In this document: positions 1-6,635 of the stretch, one piece after another
Position numbering within the stretch: position 1 is the stretch's first letter
Layout: every line of letters starts with the position of its first letter
NCBI GenBank assembly: GCA_002407905.1
Contig: DHPL01000012.1
Span: 12,438 to 19,552, forward strand
Reading direction: 5' to 3'
Origin: Anaerolineaceae bacterium UBA5365
GTDB taxonomy: Bacteria > Chloroflexota > Anaerolineae > Anaerolineales > Anaerolineaceae
Length of the DNA stretch: 7,115 nt
Notes under the pieces: model-generated
Databases searched by the model: none
What the model was told of the DNA's origin: nothing
Seen by the model: the letters and a program-made list of their open reading frames with translations, nothing else
Made by a program: the position numbers and the translations under genes

Positions 1-44
1 GCAAGCGCCAGGATAAGGCCTGCTAGTCTGCAGGCGGGCTGCAT
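1..44 (-). CDS. Possible start of an exported protein (partial, runs off the left edge)
   Basis: An ATG at 42-44 on the minus strand opens a frame that stays open to the window edge and reads MQPACRLAGLILALA. A basic residue followed by a hydrophobic run looks like the beginning of a signal peptide or membrane anchor. It would lie 20 bases after the stop of the membrane protein at 65-853 on the same strand. No convincing terminator separates them: a 6-bp hairpin at 18-35 lacks a T-run. Co-transcription is therefore possible. There is no clear ribosome binding site before the ATG, and only 14 complete codons are visible, so this is a weak call and the product is unknown. Confidence 0.3.
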   Translation of the reverse strand, partial: MQPACRLAGLILAL

Positions 45-64
45 GGAGTGCTGATCAGTGTTTC

Positions 65-853
65 TCAATTGGCTCTGTGCAGGGTTTCAGTGGGTCGCAG
101 CACAAAAATGGCAACGATCAGGATGGCAAACAAATTGACGATACGCAGGCCCAGGCCTGAGCTGAGCAGATTGGCAAAAGTGACCAGGGTGAGCACTACG
201 GCAAAAACCCGCCAGGCATCCCGGTCGGACCGGTTCATGCGCGGAATATCAAGGCTGCGGTTGAGCGCGCACCAGAAGATCCAGAACCCTGCCAGAAGTA
301 AGCCAATCAGCCCAAAGCCCGCCAGGTTTCCGCCAATCGAGCCGAATTGCATATAGCGCACCGTACAAAGCCTGGTTTCCCCGTAAGCGTTCCCAGCCTT
401 ATTCCCGCTGTAGATCCGGGCCCGTACGGTGCGGTCTGGCCCCAGGTTCTCGGGCCCTACCTGCCAGGATGCCTGCAATGAACTCTTGGGCGGAACTTTA
501 TACTCCGAGAAGCTGCCCTTCAGGCCTTCAGCCTCATGCGGAGCGCTAAAAAAAGCATGGACGATCGCGGTTTGGACCTCGTTGCTGGAATTCACCAACT
601 CCAGCCCGATCGTTTTGGTTTCTTTGGCCCCGATGAACTTGGGGCACTTGAGTTTTCCAGCGCTCACATCAAAAAACCAATGCGCTTTAGTCTCCGAGGT
701 GCCCGGTACGCGCAGAAGCGGCGCCTCCTGGCCGCCCCAAAAATCATCACCCAGGCTATCCTGGTAAAAAACCACGGCATTGTATGCGACCAATAAGATC
801 GAAAAAACAGCGAAGCCGGCAATTAGCGCGCGCTTGTTCTTATATGGTTTCAT
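65..853 (-). CDS. Four-helix membrane protein with an extracytoplasmic domain, function unknown
   Basis: Predicted protein of 262 residues. I do not recognise the family. The ATG at 851-853 is chosen because AGGAGG lies seven bases before it; the longer upstream start has no such signal. Hydrophobic segments fall near residues 9-29, 175-196, 213-233 and 236-253. The N-terminus (MKPYKNKR) and the loop at 197-212 are rich in basic residues, so by the positive-inside rule residues 30-172 should lie outside the membrane. That outer part looks like a beta-sandwich, with alternating hydrophobic residues and a TIGLELVNSS-like strand. It has two cysteines, C70 and C163, that could pair as a disulfide. 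Such an architecture suits a cell-envelope protein, but no catalytic motif is visible. The gene diverges from the cyclophilin operon across about 175 bases. Confidence 0.75.
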   Translation of the reverse strand: MKPYKNKRALIAGFAVFSILLVAYNAVVFYQDSLGDDFWGGQEAPLLRVPGTSETKAHWFFDVSAGKLKCPKFIGAKETKTIGLELVNSSNEVQTAIVHAFFSAPHEAEGLKGSFSEYKVPPKSSLQASWQVGPENLGPDRTVRARIYSGNKAGNAYGETRLCTVRYMQFGSIGGNLAGFGLIGLLLAGFWIFWCALNRSLDIPRMNRSDRDAWRVFAVVLTLVTFANLLSSGLGLRIVNLFAILIVAIFVLRPTETLHRAN

Positions 854-915
854 ATCACTGCCTCCTGGGCTTTTAGGCGCCCCTTTTGGAATGATACAGG
901 CGGTTGGATACATCT

Positions 916-942
916 ATTTTACCGTGAATCCCGGGCATTCAA
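916..942 (-). promoter_or_regulatory. Weak candidate promoter for the membrane protein gene
   Basis: On the minus strand, TTGAAT (937-942) is followed after 15 bases by TAAAAT (916-921). Each hexamer is near consensus, but the spacer is short. The start codon lies about 60 bases further on. The call is made from sequence alone and is tentative. Confidence 0.3.
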
Positions 943-977
943 TTTACTTCTCATGGAATAGGAGCATGGCCTGGGGA

Positions 978-1008
978 TTGGTTTAAGCAGGATGATTGGT
1001 GCTACAAT
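978..1008 (+). promoter_or_regulatory. Extended -10 promoter of the cyclophilin-hutH operon
   Basis: TGCTACAAT at 1000-1008 is an extended -10 element (TG, one base, then TACAAT). A partial -35, TTGGTT at 978-983, sits at a long 19-base spacing, so recognition probably rests on the extended -10. Transcription would start near 1015. That gives a leader of about 16 bases, largely occupied by the GGAGGA ribosome binding site. Confidence 0.5.
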
Positions 1009-1030
1009 GGGGGCCGAGACGGAGGAAACA

Positions 1031-1543
1031 ATGACCCAAAAAACATGGAACAAAGCCCCAGATTTTTCGCTGGACCTCACCAAAAAATACACAGCAACCC
1101 TCAAGACTGATAAAGGCGATATCGTTTGTGAGCTCTTTGCCGCCAAAGTACCTGCAACCGTGAATAACTTTGTGTTTTTAGCCCGGGAAGGCTACTACAA
1201 TGACACGATTTTTCACCGGGTGATCAATGACTTCATGGTCCAGGGCGGCGACCCCACTGGCACAGGTACGGGTGGACCCGGATATAAGTTCAAGGACGAG
1301 TTCGACTCAAGCCTGCGTCACGATAAGCCCGGCATCCTCTCTATGGCCAATGCCGGTCCCAACACCAACGGATCCCAGTTCTTCATCACCCATGTTCCAA
1401 CCCCCTGGCTGGACAATAAACACAGCGTTTTTGGACAGGTGATCGAAGGGATGGACGTGCTGATGTCCATCCCTCAGCGCGACCCGCGCCTTATCTCCGC
1501 GCCCGCCGTTAAACTGCATTCGGTTGAGATCACCGAAGCATAA
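1031..1543 (+). CDS. Cyclophilin-type peptidyl-prolyl cis-trans isomerase
   Basis: Predicted 170-residue, single-domain cyclophilin, which speeds cis-trans isomerisation of X-Pro bonds during protein folding. The ATG at 1031 is preceded by GGAGGAAACA, a strong ribosome binding site; the in-frame upstream ATGs at 992 and 1007 lack one and the second lies in the promoter. Family motifs are all present: FHRVI at 61-65 with the catalytic arginine R63, FMVQGGD at 68-74 with Q71, [17 protein letters not shown] at 104-120, and [10 protein letters not shown] at 126-135. W126 matches the tryptophan needed for cyclosporin binding in human CypA, and H131 is kept. There is no signal peptide, so it is probably cytoplasmic. 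It is the first gene of a two-gene operon, ending six bases before the hutH start codon. Confidence 0.93.
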   Translation: MTQKTWNKAPDFSLDLTKKYTATLKTDKGDIVCELFAAKVPATVNNFVFLAREGYYNDTIFHRVINDFMVQGGDPTGTGTGGPGYKFKDEFDSSLRHDKPGILSMANAGPNTNGSQFFITHVPTPWLDNKHSVFGQVIEGMDVLMSIPQRDPRLISAPAVKLHSVEITEA

Positions 1544-1549
1544 AGCACA

Positions 1550-3073
1550 GTGGCCACACTCACCTTAGACGGCCGCTCGCTGACGCTGGAGCAGGTAGCA
1601 ACTTGTGCCTACGATACAAAAACTCATGTGCAGATCGCTGAAAAAGCGAAAGATGGCATTCGTAACGCTGCACAGTTAGTAGCAGATTTTGTAGCTGAAG
1701 GCAAGATTGCCTATGGCATCACCACGGGCTTCGGCGCTTTTAAAGACAAGCTGATCGACCCTGCCGATGTTGCCCTGCTGCAAAAAAATATATTGCTTTC
1801 ACACGCCACCGGCGTAGGCAATCTGCTGGATGAACCCGCAACCCGGGCAATGATGCTGATTAGGGCCAATACATTGGCGCGGGGCCATTCCGGCATCCGG
1901 TTGGAGACCCTGGAACTGCTTCTGGAACTTCTTAACCGCAATGTGCTGCCCTGCATCCCGGAGAAGGGTTCCCTGGGCGCCAGCGGCGATCTGGCTCCCC
2001 TGGCACACATGAGCCTGCCCCTGATTGGTGAGGGCGAACTCCTCCTGGATGGCGTTCAGATGCCTGCTCCCGAAGCTCTGGCCAAGGCTGGCCTGGAGCC
2101 GGTTCTACTGGCAGCCAAGGAAGGCCTGGCCCTTACAAATGGCACAACGCTAATGACGGCCATTGGAGCCTTGGAAGTTCTGCACGCCTTGCAGCTTTAC
2201 CACACCGCGAACCTCGCTGCCGCCCTTACGCTGGAAGCCCAGGAAGGGACCTTGCTGGCCTACGAGGAAGCCATCCACACCCACCGCCCGCAGCCCTACC
2301 AGGTGGAAACCGCCGCAGAAATGCGGGCGCTTCTGGCTGGCACGGAATTCAGCCGGGCATACAACCCTGCCAACGTCCAGGATGCCTACACGCTGCGCTG
2401 TGTTCCCCAGGTGCATGGTGCCGTGCGTAACGCTATTGCCTACGCGCAAAATGTGGTTGAAATCGAGCTTAATGCTGTAACGGATAACCCGCTCTTATTC
2501 CTGCACGAATACCCTGAACCGCGGATCATCAGCGGCGGCAACTTCCACGGAGAGCCCCTGGCCCTGGCGCTGGACTTTTTAGCCCTGGCCTTGACAGACC
2601 TGGGGAATATCTCTGAACGCCGCACCGCGAAACTGGTGGATAACCGGCCGGATAACGGCCCTTACCCGGCTTTCCTGGCCGCCCAGGGCGGCTTGAACAG
2701 CGGATTCATGCTGCTGCAATACACCGCCGCTGCGCTTACCTCCGAGAATAAAACCCTCGCCCACCCTTCCAGCCTGGATAGCATTCCCAGCTCTGGCAAC
2801 GTGGAGGACCATGTTTCGATGGGTGCCAATGCTGCCCTGCATGCCCGTGCCGTGATGGCCAACCTGGATGCCATCCTGGCCATCGAACTAATGTGCGCCT
2901 GCCAGGCGATCGATTTTCGCCTGCAAAAAACCCCTGGCCTCAAACAAGGTGCGGCGACTGCACCAGCCTATGCCCGGCTGCGCCAGAGCGTGCCATTTTA
3001 CAGCCAGGATGCATATTACGCCCCAGCGCTTAAACATTTGATCGGGGAAGTGAGGGCTGGTCATTTCGCTTAA
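1550..3073 (+). CDS. hutH: Histidine ammonia-lyase
   Basis: Predicted 507 residues, the usual length. The enzyme removes ammonia from L-histidine to give trans-urocanate, the first step of histidine breakdown, using an MIO group formed from its own backbone. The MIO triad is A144-S145-G146 within GSLGASGDLAPLAHM. By alignment from memory with the Pseudomonas putida enzyme, active-site residues are kept as Y55, H85, N197, Y280, R283, F332 and E419. The SH pair at 84-85 marks histidine specificity; tyrosine and phenylalanine lyases usually carry HL or FL there. SIPSSGNVEDHVSMG at 411-425 is also typical of HutH. The start is GTG, six bases after the cyclophilin stop and without a clear ribosome binding site, which suggests translational coupling. 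No hutU, hutI or hutG is in the window. Confidence 0.93.
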   Translation: MATLTLDGRSLTLEQVATCAYDTKTHVQIAEKAKDGIRNAAQLVADFVAEGKIAYGITTGFGAFKDKLIDPADVALLQKNILLSHATGVGNLLDEPATRAMMLIRANTLARGHSGIRLETLELLLELLNRNVLPCIPEKGSLGASGDLAPLAHMSLPLIGEGELLLDGVQMPAPEALAKAGLEPVLLAAKEGLALTNGTTLMTAIGALEVLHALQLYHTANLAAALTLEAQEGTLLAYEEAIHTHRPQPYQVETAAEMRALLAGTEFSRAYNPANVQDAYTLRCVPQVHGAVRNAIAYAQNVVEIELNAVTDNPLLFLHEYPEPRIISGGNFHGEPLALALDFLALALTDLGNISERRTAKLVDNRPDNGPYPAFLAAQGGLNSGFMLLQYTAAALTSENKTLAHPSSLDSIPSSGNVEDHVSMGANAALHARAVMANLDAILAIELMCACQAIDFRLQKTPGLKQGAATAPAYARLRQSVPFYSQDAYYAPALKHLIGEVRAGHFA

Positions 3074-3091
3074 TCGCTGATTCAGTAACTC

Positions 3092-3124
3092 AAAAGAGCG
3101 GTTGCAATACACAACCGCTCTTTT
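3092..3124. terminator. Bidirectional rho-independent terminator between hutH and the radical SAM gene
   Basis: A perfect 13-bp stem pairs AAAAGAGCGGTTG (3092-3104) with CAACCGCTCTTTT (3112-3124) around a 7-base loop. A run of five T follows the GC-rich part on the plus strand and four T on the minus strand. It lies 18 bases after the hutH stop and 22 bases after the stop of the convergent gene, so it can end transcripts from both sides. Confidence 0.9.
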
Positions 3125-3146
3125 TGATTTCGGGGATCTGCTTAAC

Positions 3147-4178
3147 TCAAGCCCAATTGCCGGCAATTTCCGTATTGCAGCGCGGGCAGCGGCCATCATC
3201 GAGCTCATTCAGCACGGTACGGTACCCATCGCGATCAACAAGCAGCTTACCGCAGCTGGGGCAAACCGTTTGTGTGGAGCTGGCCGTATTCCCCGGATAA
3301 ACATAGCGCAGACCAGCCATGCGGGCCAGATGTTCCGCTTTCTCGATGCCCTTGAGACTCGTGGGCGGCGAATCGAACTTATACTGCGGGTAGTACCGGC
3401 TGATATGCCAGGGCGTATCCGTGCCCAAATCATTGGCGATGAACTGAGCCAAATTTTGGAGTTGCAAGGGGTCGTCGTTCACTCCAGGCACTAGGAGCGT
3501 GGTGATTTCAAGCCAAATCCCGGCTGCTTTGAGCGCTTTGCAGGTTTCCAGCACAGGTTCCAGGCTGCCATGCATGTACTTGCGGTAGACATCCTGGTCA
3601 AAGGCCTTGATATCAACGTTGGCGGCATCCAGCCAGGTAACAAGGTCTGCATTAGCCTCAGGGGTGATCAAACCATTGGTCACAAAAATGTTCTTCAATC
3701 CCGCTTCACGTGCCAAAAGAGCGGTATCGCGGGCAAATTCATAGAAAACAACCGGCTCAGTATAGGTGTAAGCGATGCTGGCAGCATTAAATTCCAGGGC
3801 GGCTTGCACTACTTTTTTGGGATCCACTTCAGGAATACGCGTCAGGCTGCCCACTTCGTCAGCCTGGGATATCTGCCAGTTTTGGCACCAGTCACAGGCC
3901 AGGTTGCAGCCCGGGGTCGCGATCGAGAAGGATTGCGTACCAGGCAGGAAGTGATTAAAGGGCTTTTTCTCGATCGGGTCGAGGTGCGCTGCGATCAAAC
4001 GCCCGTAATTGAGCGAGTACAGCTTGCCATCGATGTTTTTGCGCACGCGGCAAATCCCGCTGCGGTCAGGTGCAATCAAGCAATTGTGCGCGCAGAGCCG
4101 GCAGCGCAATCGGTCTTCTTCTTCATGCCAGAACCAGGCTTCGTGCAGGTTCAGGGTTCTGTTTGTTATGGTTTCCAT
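3147..4178 (-). CDS. amrS: AmmeMemoRadiSam-system radical SAM protein
   Basis: Predicted 343 residues, close to the family norm. The radical SAM cluster motif CxxxCxxC is C91-C95-C98 in TPGCNLACDWCQNWQIS; these cysteines hold the 4Fe-4S cluster that cleaves S-adenosylmethionine. Upstream is the cysteine set C26-C29-C33-C43 (RCRLCAHNC...GIC) and the family signature DPIEKKPFNHFLPG. The C-terminus carries two more pairs, C306/C309 and C331/C334, resembling a zinc ribbon. The family is related to pyruvate formate-lyase activating enzymes, but its substrate is not settled to my knowledge. The usual partners, AMMECR1-domain and Memo proteins, are not in the window. The ATG at 4176-4178 matches where family members begin; a frame open to 4274 would run into the terminator of the neighbouring gene. 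No normally spaced ribosome binding site precedes this ATG. Confidence 0.88.
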   Translation of the reverse strand: METITNRTLNLHEAWFWHEEEDRLRCRLCAHNCLIAPDRSGICRVRKNIDGKLYSLNYGRLIAAHLDPIEKKPFNHFLPGTQSFSIATPGCNLACDWCQNWQISQADEVGSLTRIPEVDPKKVVQAALEFNAASIAYTYTEPVVFYEFARDTALLAREAGLKNIFVTNGLITPEANADLVTWLDAANVDIKAFDQDVYRKYMHGSLEPVLETCKALKAAGIWLEITTLLVPGVNDDPLQLQNLAQFIANDLGTDTPWHISRYYPQYKFDSPPTSLKGIEKAEHLARMAGLRYVYPGNTASSTQTVCPSCGKLLVDRDGYRTVLNELDDGRCPRCNTEIAGNWA

Positions 4179-4185
4179 GGCCTCG

Positions 4186-4194
4186 ATTCTAGCA
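4186..4194 (-). promoter_or_regulatory. Extended -10 promoter just before the radical SAM gene
   Basis: On the minus strand TGCTAGAAT occupies 4186-4194, an extended -10 like TGCTACAAT of the cyclophilin operon. No good -35 is seen at 16-18 bases. Only seven bases (CGAGGCC) separate it from the ATG, so transcription would start at or next to the start codon. This would make a leaderless mRNA. Confidence 0.45.
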
Positions 4195-4247
4195 CGCCTG
4201 CCAATACCTGCCGGTCCTAAGGCAGGGCGAGCCAAAATGAACGCTTT

Positions 4248-4280
4248 TAAAAGATCAAACGGCGACGCTTCCACGTCGCC
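4248..4280 (-). terminator. Rho-independent terminator of the multicopper-oxidase-like gene
   Basis: A 7-bp GC-rich stem pairs GGCGACG (4261-4267) with CGTCGCC (4274-4280) around a 6-base loop. Read on the minus strand it is followed by GTTTGATCTTTT, a T-rich tail. It lies 21 bases after the stop at 4302. The rest of the gap at 4179-4301 holds only the radical SAM promoter. Confidence 0.7.
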
Positions 4281-4301
4281 GGTCTAATCTTTGGAGATGG
4301 C

Positions 4302-6347
4302 TTATTCAGCCCCAACGCTGAAACTGCGCCGGGCACCCTTATCCTGAAATTCAAGCAGCTGCGTCTGCCAGAAATATGCGCCTGGCCGGTCAAATTGGAT
4401 AATGATCCGTGTCACCATATTCGGGTAAGCGATTACCGTATCCTTCCAGCCCATCTCGGCAGGTGCCGGGTCCTCCGGTTCCCCCTTCAGGTAATCGTTA
4501 AGGTTTGGCAAGGCGTCAGCGTTGCCGGCAGCCAGGTAGGCTTCCTGGTCCTTCAGCAGCGCTTCGCCATCGATGGGCACGCGTTCCCGTACCTGGAAGG
4601 CGTAACCGCCAATATGGATGGCATGAGCTTCGCCTGTGAGGTTGATCAGATTCCATACTTCAACATCGCCTTGTTTCGGCAGTTCTGTTTCCGGGTCAGC
4701 ATAGGCAAGGGGGCCCTCTGCCAGGGTTCCAAGCATCACCTGCCCCGGCACTTCCGCACTCTGGACCAGTATGAGCTCACGCGCGGGCAGTTCGGTTTCA
4801 AGCCGCGCGATTCTTGGCAGAGCATCAGGCACTTCGCCGTGCACGCCGTCCTCTGTTAGGTCGATCACCTTAAACTGCATCACCTGACCTGTGGTTTCCG
4901 GGTTGGCCACATCTTCCTCAGGAACCGGGAGGCCGAAAAAGGGGCCATCCGGACCAAAGTTGAGCAGCTTCAACTGCACACCAGACTTGAACCGGGTGAA
5001 ATCCACAAGGATGTCCGCCCGCTCCGCCGGAGCCAGCAATAACTCGTCCAATTCGATGGGTTTATGCGGCAAGAGGCCGCCGTCCGCACCAATCTGATGG
5101 AAGGTAAAGCCCTCCACATCGAAGCGCAGCAGCAGAGTACGGGTATTCGAAGCGTTCAAAACCCTAAAGCGATATAAACGCGGCTCCACCTCCAAAAACG
5201 GCCATGTATTTCCATTGACCACAATGGTGTCGCCATAGAATCCTGCCGTCCAAGCTGGACTTGGTTCTCCTTCCGGATCAACCGGGTAAGCAAAGCTGCC
5301 GTCTTCGTTGAAACTGCGGTCTTCGATGGCCAAAGGAATGTCGTAATACCGCGTACCAGGTGCATCACCCAACTTGGGGTGCGGCGCCGGAAGGTTTAAT
5401 GCGGCTTCATCGGCATCGTGCAGGAGCCAAAAGCCCTTTAGCCCGGCGTGGTCGTTCAGCCGGCTAAGGCCCAGCGCCTGGTCGTGATACCAAAGGATAC
5501 CTCCCCGCTGTTCATTACTGTATTCATAAATGGCTTCGCCTGCTTCAGCACCTTCCAGGCTGTAAAACTGCGGTCCGCTTGTTTCAATGTCCTCGGGAAG
5601 GTCATCGGCAGCAGGCAAGAACCAGGCTTCAGGGTTCCCATTCTCGCTGCTTTCCAGCTGCGCTCCATGCAGATAGGGCAGAATGGGTACCGGCCCAGTG
5701 TAGGGCTCTGCGTTGGGTCCGGAACCGGATGGGTTTGCCCAATCCAGGCTTTGGTCCACGGGTGGAAGCGGGGGCAAGAACTTAACATCTTCTGCATCCG
5801 GGTCCTCTACCAGGTGATTAACCCACTTGACCGTTACCGCGTCCTGACTTTCCAGATCGAAGGTATAAGCCGGCCAATGGAAGCTGCTCGGGTGGCCGGT
5901 TTCAGGCAGCGGATCGCCGGCTTTGCCGTAACCCCAAACGGTCGTGGCCGGCAAATCGGCTGGCAAGACCTGCTGCGAAAACTGCCGCACGGCCACCTCG
6001 TATTGGTCAGCCTGGGAGCTGCTCACGGGGGGCATCACGGGCATGATAAATAGCGGAGTACTGTACTTTTGGATCTCCAGGGGGTCCAGCCGCTGGGAGG
6101 GGCCTTCAGCCTCGGGAGATGGGCTTGTTTCAGTAGCTTGAGCCTGCGCGCTCTCTTCCTTGGTTGGCACAGCCGTCGCTGGATAGGCCTGGCTTTCCCC
6201 CGCGGGAGCCGAAGAAGCTTCTGGGCTGCCAAGCCCGGGCTGGGGGGCTGCTATCGGCCCGACACAAGCAGAGAGAAAGACCAGTAGAACAACGAGTAAC
6301 CACGAAGACCTCAATAAAGCCTTCGGTACCAATAAACCCTTTTTCAT
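4302..6347 (-). CDS. Multicopper-oxidase-fold lipoprotein lacking most copper ligands (predicted pseudo-oxidase)
   Basis: Predicted 681 residues. A lipoprotein signal ends in LSAC with C28 as the lipidated cysteine, followed by a Pro/Ser/Ala/Glu-rich tether at about 31-90, so the protein should be anchored outside the cell membrane. The rest aligns with CotA-type laccases, about 510 residues long: WGYGKAGDPLP at 138, NEQRGGILWYHD at 278-289, YRFRVLNASNTRT at 392-404, IGADGGLLP at 419-427, LAPAERADILVDF at 438-450 and GWKDTV at 633-638. The copper motifs are degraded: Y225-L-H227, H288-D-Q290, H575-A-I-H578-I-G580, and Q661-T662-Q663 with F667 and A672. C662 of the type 1 site is replaced by T, so oxidase activity is unlikely. 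AGGAGGG before the ATG is a strong ribosome binding site. A role in binding or envelope structure, as for copper-free FtsP/SufI, is inference. Confidence 0.88.
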   Translation of the reverse strand: MKKGLLVPKALLRSSWLLVVLLVFLSACVGPIAAPQPGLGSPEASSAPAGESQAYPATAVPTKEESAQAQATETSPSPEAEGPSQRLDPLEIQKYSTPLFIMPVMPPVSSSQADQYEVAVRQFSQQVLPADLPATTVWGYGKAGDPLPETGHPSSFHWPAYTFDLESQDAVTVKWVNHLVEDPDAEDVKFLPPLPPVDQSLDWANPSGSGPNAEPYTGPVPILPYLHGAQLESSENGNPEAWFLPAADDLPEDIETSGPQFYSLEGAEAGEAIYEYSNEQRGGILWYHDQALGLSRLNDHAGLKGFWLLHDADEAALNLPAPHPKLGDAPGTRYYDIPLAIEDRSFNEDGSFAYPVDPEGEPSPAWTAGFYGDTIVVNGNTWPFLEVEPRLYRFRVLNASNTRTLLLRFDVEGFTFHQIGADGGLLPHKPIELDELLLAPAERADILVDFTRFKSGVQLKLLNFGPDGPFFGLPVPEEDVANPETTGQVMQFKVIDLTEDGVHGEVPDALPRIARLETELPARELILVQSAEVPGQVMLGTLAEGPLAYADPETELPKQGDVEVWNLINLTGEAHAIHIGGYAFQVRERVPIDGEALLKDQEAYLAAGNADALPNLNDYLKGEPEDPAPAEMGWKDTVIAYPNMVTRIIIQFDRPGAYFWQTQLLEFQDKGARRSFSVGAE

Positions 6348-6433
6348 TAAATCCCTCCTGATGAAAGCGATACCGGAAATGCAATGCCGATAATGGAACC
6401 AAGTATCGGTGTTTACTTGTGAAGTAATTGTGT
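6348..6433 (-). promoter_or_regulatory. Leader of the multicopper-oxidase-like gene, with possible alternative pairings
   Basis: From the predicted start near 6433 to the ATG the leader is about 86 bases. In transcript order it holds CCGATAC (6403-6409), TATCGG (6387-6392) and CCGGTATCG (6368-6376). The first can pair with the second (CCGATA/TATCGG) or with the third (CGATAC/GTATCG), but not both. The third lies just before the AGGAGGG at about 6354-6360. No known riboswitch class is recognised. Confidence 0.3.
6413..6427. promoter_or_regulatory. Palindrome just after the predicted transcription start, possible operator
   Basis: TTACTT-GTG-AAGTAA is a perfect 6+6 inverted repeat with a 3-base centre. 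It falls at about +6 to +20 of the transcript predicted from the -10 at 6440-6445, where a bound repressor would block early elongation. It could equally fold as a small AT-rich hairpin in the mRNA. The regulator is unknown. Confidence 0.35.
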
Positions 6434-6439
6434 ACCCTG

Positions 6440-6469
6440 ATTATATAGGGAGGGTGGCAGTGACCGCAA
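6440..6469 (-). promoter_or_regulatory. Sigma-70-like promoter of the multicopper-oxidase-like gene
   Basis: On the minus strand TTGCGG (6464-6469) and a perfect TATAAT (6440-6445) are separated by 18 bases. Transcription would start near 6433. It lies after the terminator of the upstream phosphoglycerate mutase gene, so the lipoprotein is probably its own transcription unit. Between this promoter and that terminator (6470-6590) I see no gene. Confidence 0.6.
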
Positions 6470-6590
6470 GAATAAAGGTGTTACTAGCCTGCCCAGGGAA
6501 GGGAGCTTCGTTATTGATGAGCGTATCCTCTGGCAGATGAGGCGCAGTCCGGCAATCCTTAATCCGAGTGCCTTGGGCAGCAGGAAGACT

Positions 6591-6613
6591 AAAAAGAGCC
6601 CGAAATCGGGCTC
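6591..6613 (-). terminator. Rho-independent terminator of the phosphoglycerate mutase gene
   Basis: GAGCCCGA (6596-6603) and TCGGGCTC (6606-6613) form a perfect GC-rich stem with a very tight loop. On the minus strand it is followed directly by TTTTT (6591-6595). It lies 22 bases after the stop codon at 6636. Confidence 0.9.
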
Positions 6614-6635
6614 AGATTCAACCGTACATCAAAAC

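Noticed and set aside
18..35. Small hairpin GCCTGC-GCAGGC after the membrane protein gene
   Set aside because: There is no T-run on either side, and it falls in a possible coding region, so it is not called a terminator.
3570..4220. 216-codon open frame on the plus strand
   Set aside because: It is antisense to the radical SAM gene, whose motifs are unmistakable, and runs through that gene's promoter.
4179..4274. Longer N-terminus of the radical SAM protein from the start at 4274
   Set aside because: It would begin inside the terminator hairpin of the upstream gene and has no family resemblance before the ATG at 4178.
5448..6053. 201-codon open frame on the plus strand
   Set aside because: It lies antisense within the multicopper-oxidase-like gene, has no family motifs and no ribosome binding site; it reflects base composition.
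4302..6347. Calling the lipoprotein a working laccase or copper oxidase
   Set aside because: The type 1 cysteine and six of ten ligand histidines are replaced, so the copper sites cannot form as in known laccases.
4302..6347. Treating the same gene as a decaying pseudogene
   Set aside because: There is no frameshift or internal stop, the fold motifs are intact, and expression signals are good. Changes are concentrated at the copper ligands.
6489..6580. Imperfect inverted repeat CTGCCCAGGG ... CCTTGGGCAG
   Set aside because: The arms are 10 bases with a mismatch and about 70 bases apart, with no supporting structure between them; likely chance.
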